The notes beneath the pieces were generated by a model. The model saw only the letters and a program-made list of their open reading frames with translations. It did not search any database and was not told the DNA's origin. Shown in pieces: positions 19,978 through 20,929 of a DNA stretch of 20,929 nucleotides. Numbering within the stretch: position 1 is the stretch's first letter; each line of letters begins with the position of its first letter. Made by a program: the position numbers and the translations under genes. Source of the DNA: Purshia tridentata (taxonomy: Eukaryota; Streptophyta; Magnoliopsida; Rosales; Rosaceae); NCBI GenBank assembly GCA_003254885.1, contig QANT01005470.1:1-20929 (forward strand), read 5' to 3'.

Positions 19978-20490
19978 GGGCCTTCAAAGAGTGATATAGA
20001 AATAAGGAATGGGCAGTTACTTTCTCTCATCTACCTTTGTCTTCGATCTTCTCTTTTATCATTTTCATTATATAATGTAAAGTTGGGGTTGGGGGGCGTT
20101 GGTGGGTGTGTGTGGGGGGTGGTGTGGGGTGTGTGCGACAAGACTAATCTCATATTTTCCCCATCTCATGGTTTGGGTTTAGGACCAGGACGAGACAGGG
20201 GAATTATTGGGCCTTCAAAGAGTGATATAGAAATAAGGAATAGGTAGTTACATTCTCTCCTCTACCTTTGTCTTCGATCTTTTCTTTTATCATTCTCATT
20301 ATATAATGTAATCTCATAATCTGAATGCATAATGAGTAGGGGTGGGCACGACCGAAGGGGGGGTGGCGGCGGCGGCGGTGGGCGTGAGGTGGGGTATGTG
20401 TGTGTGTTGGTGGGGTGGGGGAACAAGACTAATCTCATATTGTCCCCATCTCATAGTTTGGGTTTAGGACCAGGACGAGACAGGGGAATT
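19978..20490. repeat. Duplicated module with diverged G-rich cores
   Basis: Copy 1 is 19978-20208 and copy 2 is 20209-20490. The left parts (GGGCCTTCAAAGAGTGATAT through TTATATAATGTAA) and right parts (ACAAGACTAATCTCATATT through GACAGGGGAATT) are nearly the same. The middle parts (about 20085-20136 and 20338-20420) are very G-rich and differ in length and sequence. The copies directly abut, which fits a tandem duplication followed by rapid change of a simple-repeat core. It is non-coding. Confidence 0.85.
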
Positions 20491-20746
20491 CATTTTGGGT
20501 AGCGGGATAGGTTCATGACCAACCCGGTCCCACAAAAAAATTTATAATTTTGCAAATTTGATCATAAATCACAAAGAAAATCCAAAAACCAACAAATCTA
20601 TAGGGCTTACTTACCATAACAGAGGATATCTTGAGTTTAGCCTTATAGGCTGAGAGGATATTTGATTCTTAGGTATTTCAAATTTGGGCCTAGGGTTAGG
20701 AGATCTGGGATTAGATTTTTGGATTTATGGCATGTTTACTAAACGT
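20491..20746. other. Spacer between G-rich module and minisatellite
   Basis: Non-coding DNA with no recognisable gene. The phrase GGCATGTTTACTAAACGTGAATGGGAG at its right edge leads straight into the minisatellite and could be the end of a transposon, but this is not certain. Confidence 0.4.
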
Positions 20747-20929
20747 GAATGGGAGTGAGCAAGAATAGGAGTGAACATGAATGGGAGTGAGCATGAATGG
20801 GAGTGAGCAAAAATGGGAGTAAACATGAATGGGAGTGAGTAGGAATGGGAGTGAATATAAATAGGAGTGAGCAGAAATGAGAGTGTATGAATGGGAGTGA
20901 GTAGGAATGAGAGTGTATGAATGGGAGTG
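20747..20929. repeat. 16-bp minisatellite, truncated by the window end
   Basis: Twelve tandem units built on GAATGGGAGTGAGCAT, most 16 bases long, two of 14 bases (units ending AGAGTGTAT), and the last cut off at the window end. Variation is mostly at positions 1, 2, 6 and in the last four bases. It is open-ended on the right, so the full array length is unknown. Confidence 0.92.

Noticed and set aside
20747-20929. CRISPR-like array
   Set aside because: The units are adjacent 16-base repeats without unique spacers, in plant nuclear DNA. It is a minisatellite.

Overview
This window is plant nuclear DNA, almost certainly from a eudicot. The genes are split by short, U-rich GT-AG introns, the spacers are AT-rich, and the coding regions match the usual lengths of Arabidopsis families. 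I cannot name the species. One undetermined base lies in a long homopolymer, so this is a draft assembly.

Four protein-coding genes can be reconstructed. From left to right they are: (1) a plus-strand phosphatidylinositol 4-kinase gamma with tandem ubiquitin-like domains (CDS 2025-3860, two coding exons, 582 aa, closest in my reading to PI4Kgamma4/UbDKgamma4); (2) a plus-strand NHL/LEA_2 membrane protein (6133-6759, 208 aa); (3) a minus-strand class-3 lipase-like alpha/beta hydrolase of the At4g10955 type (8189-10111, two coding exons, 350 aa), convergent with gene 2; (4) a minus-strand dynamin-related GTPase of the DRP1A/phragmoplastin type (12534-17755, 16 coding exons, 610 aa). All splice junctions were placed by hand; every one is GT-AG and keeps the reading frame.

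The spacers hold most of the unusual structure: a foldback element after the kinase (about 4297-4630), a hairpin-rich repeat (about 5400-5575), an AT-rich tandem repeat between genes 3 and 4 (11284-12070), and a repeat-rich right flank from about 18.1 kb onward. That flank contains a probable LINE-type reverse-transcriptase remnant, a TRIM-like LTR remnant, a duplicated module with G-quadruplex-prone cores and a 16-bp minisatellite that runs off the window. DRP1A intron 8 carries a very recent tandem duplication next to a canonical G-quadruplex motif.

The four genes are not an operon or a dedicated system. Genes 1 and 4 both belong to families linked to membrane trafficking or signalling, but their proximity is most simply ordinary plant gene order. 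I found no convincing undescribed system. The best items to check are a possible alternative C-terminal splice in the NHL gene, the G-rich duplicated module and the possible Helitron-like tandem ends.
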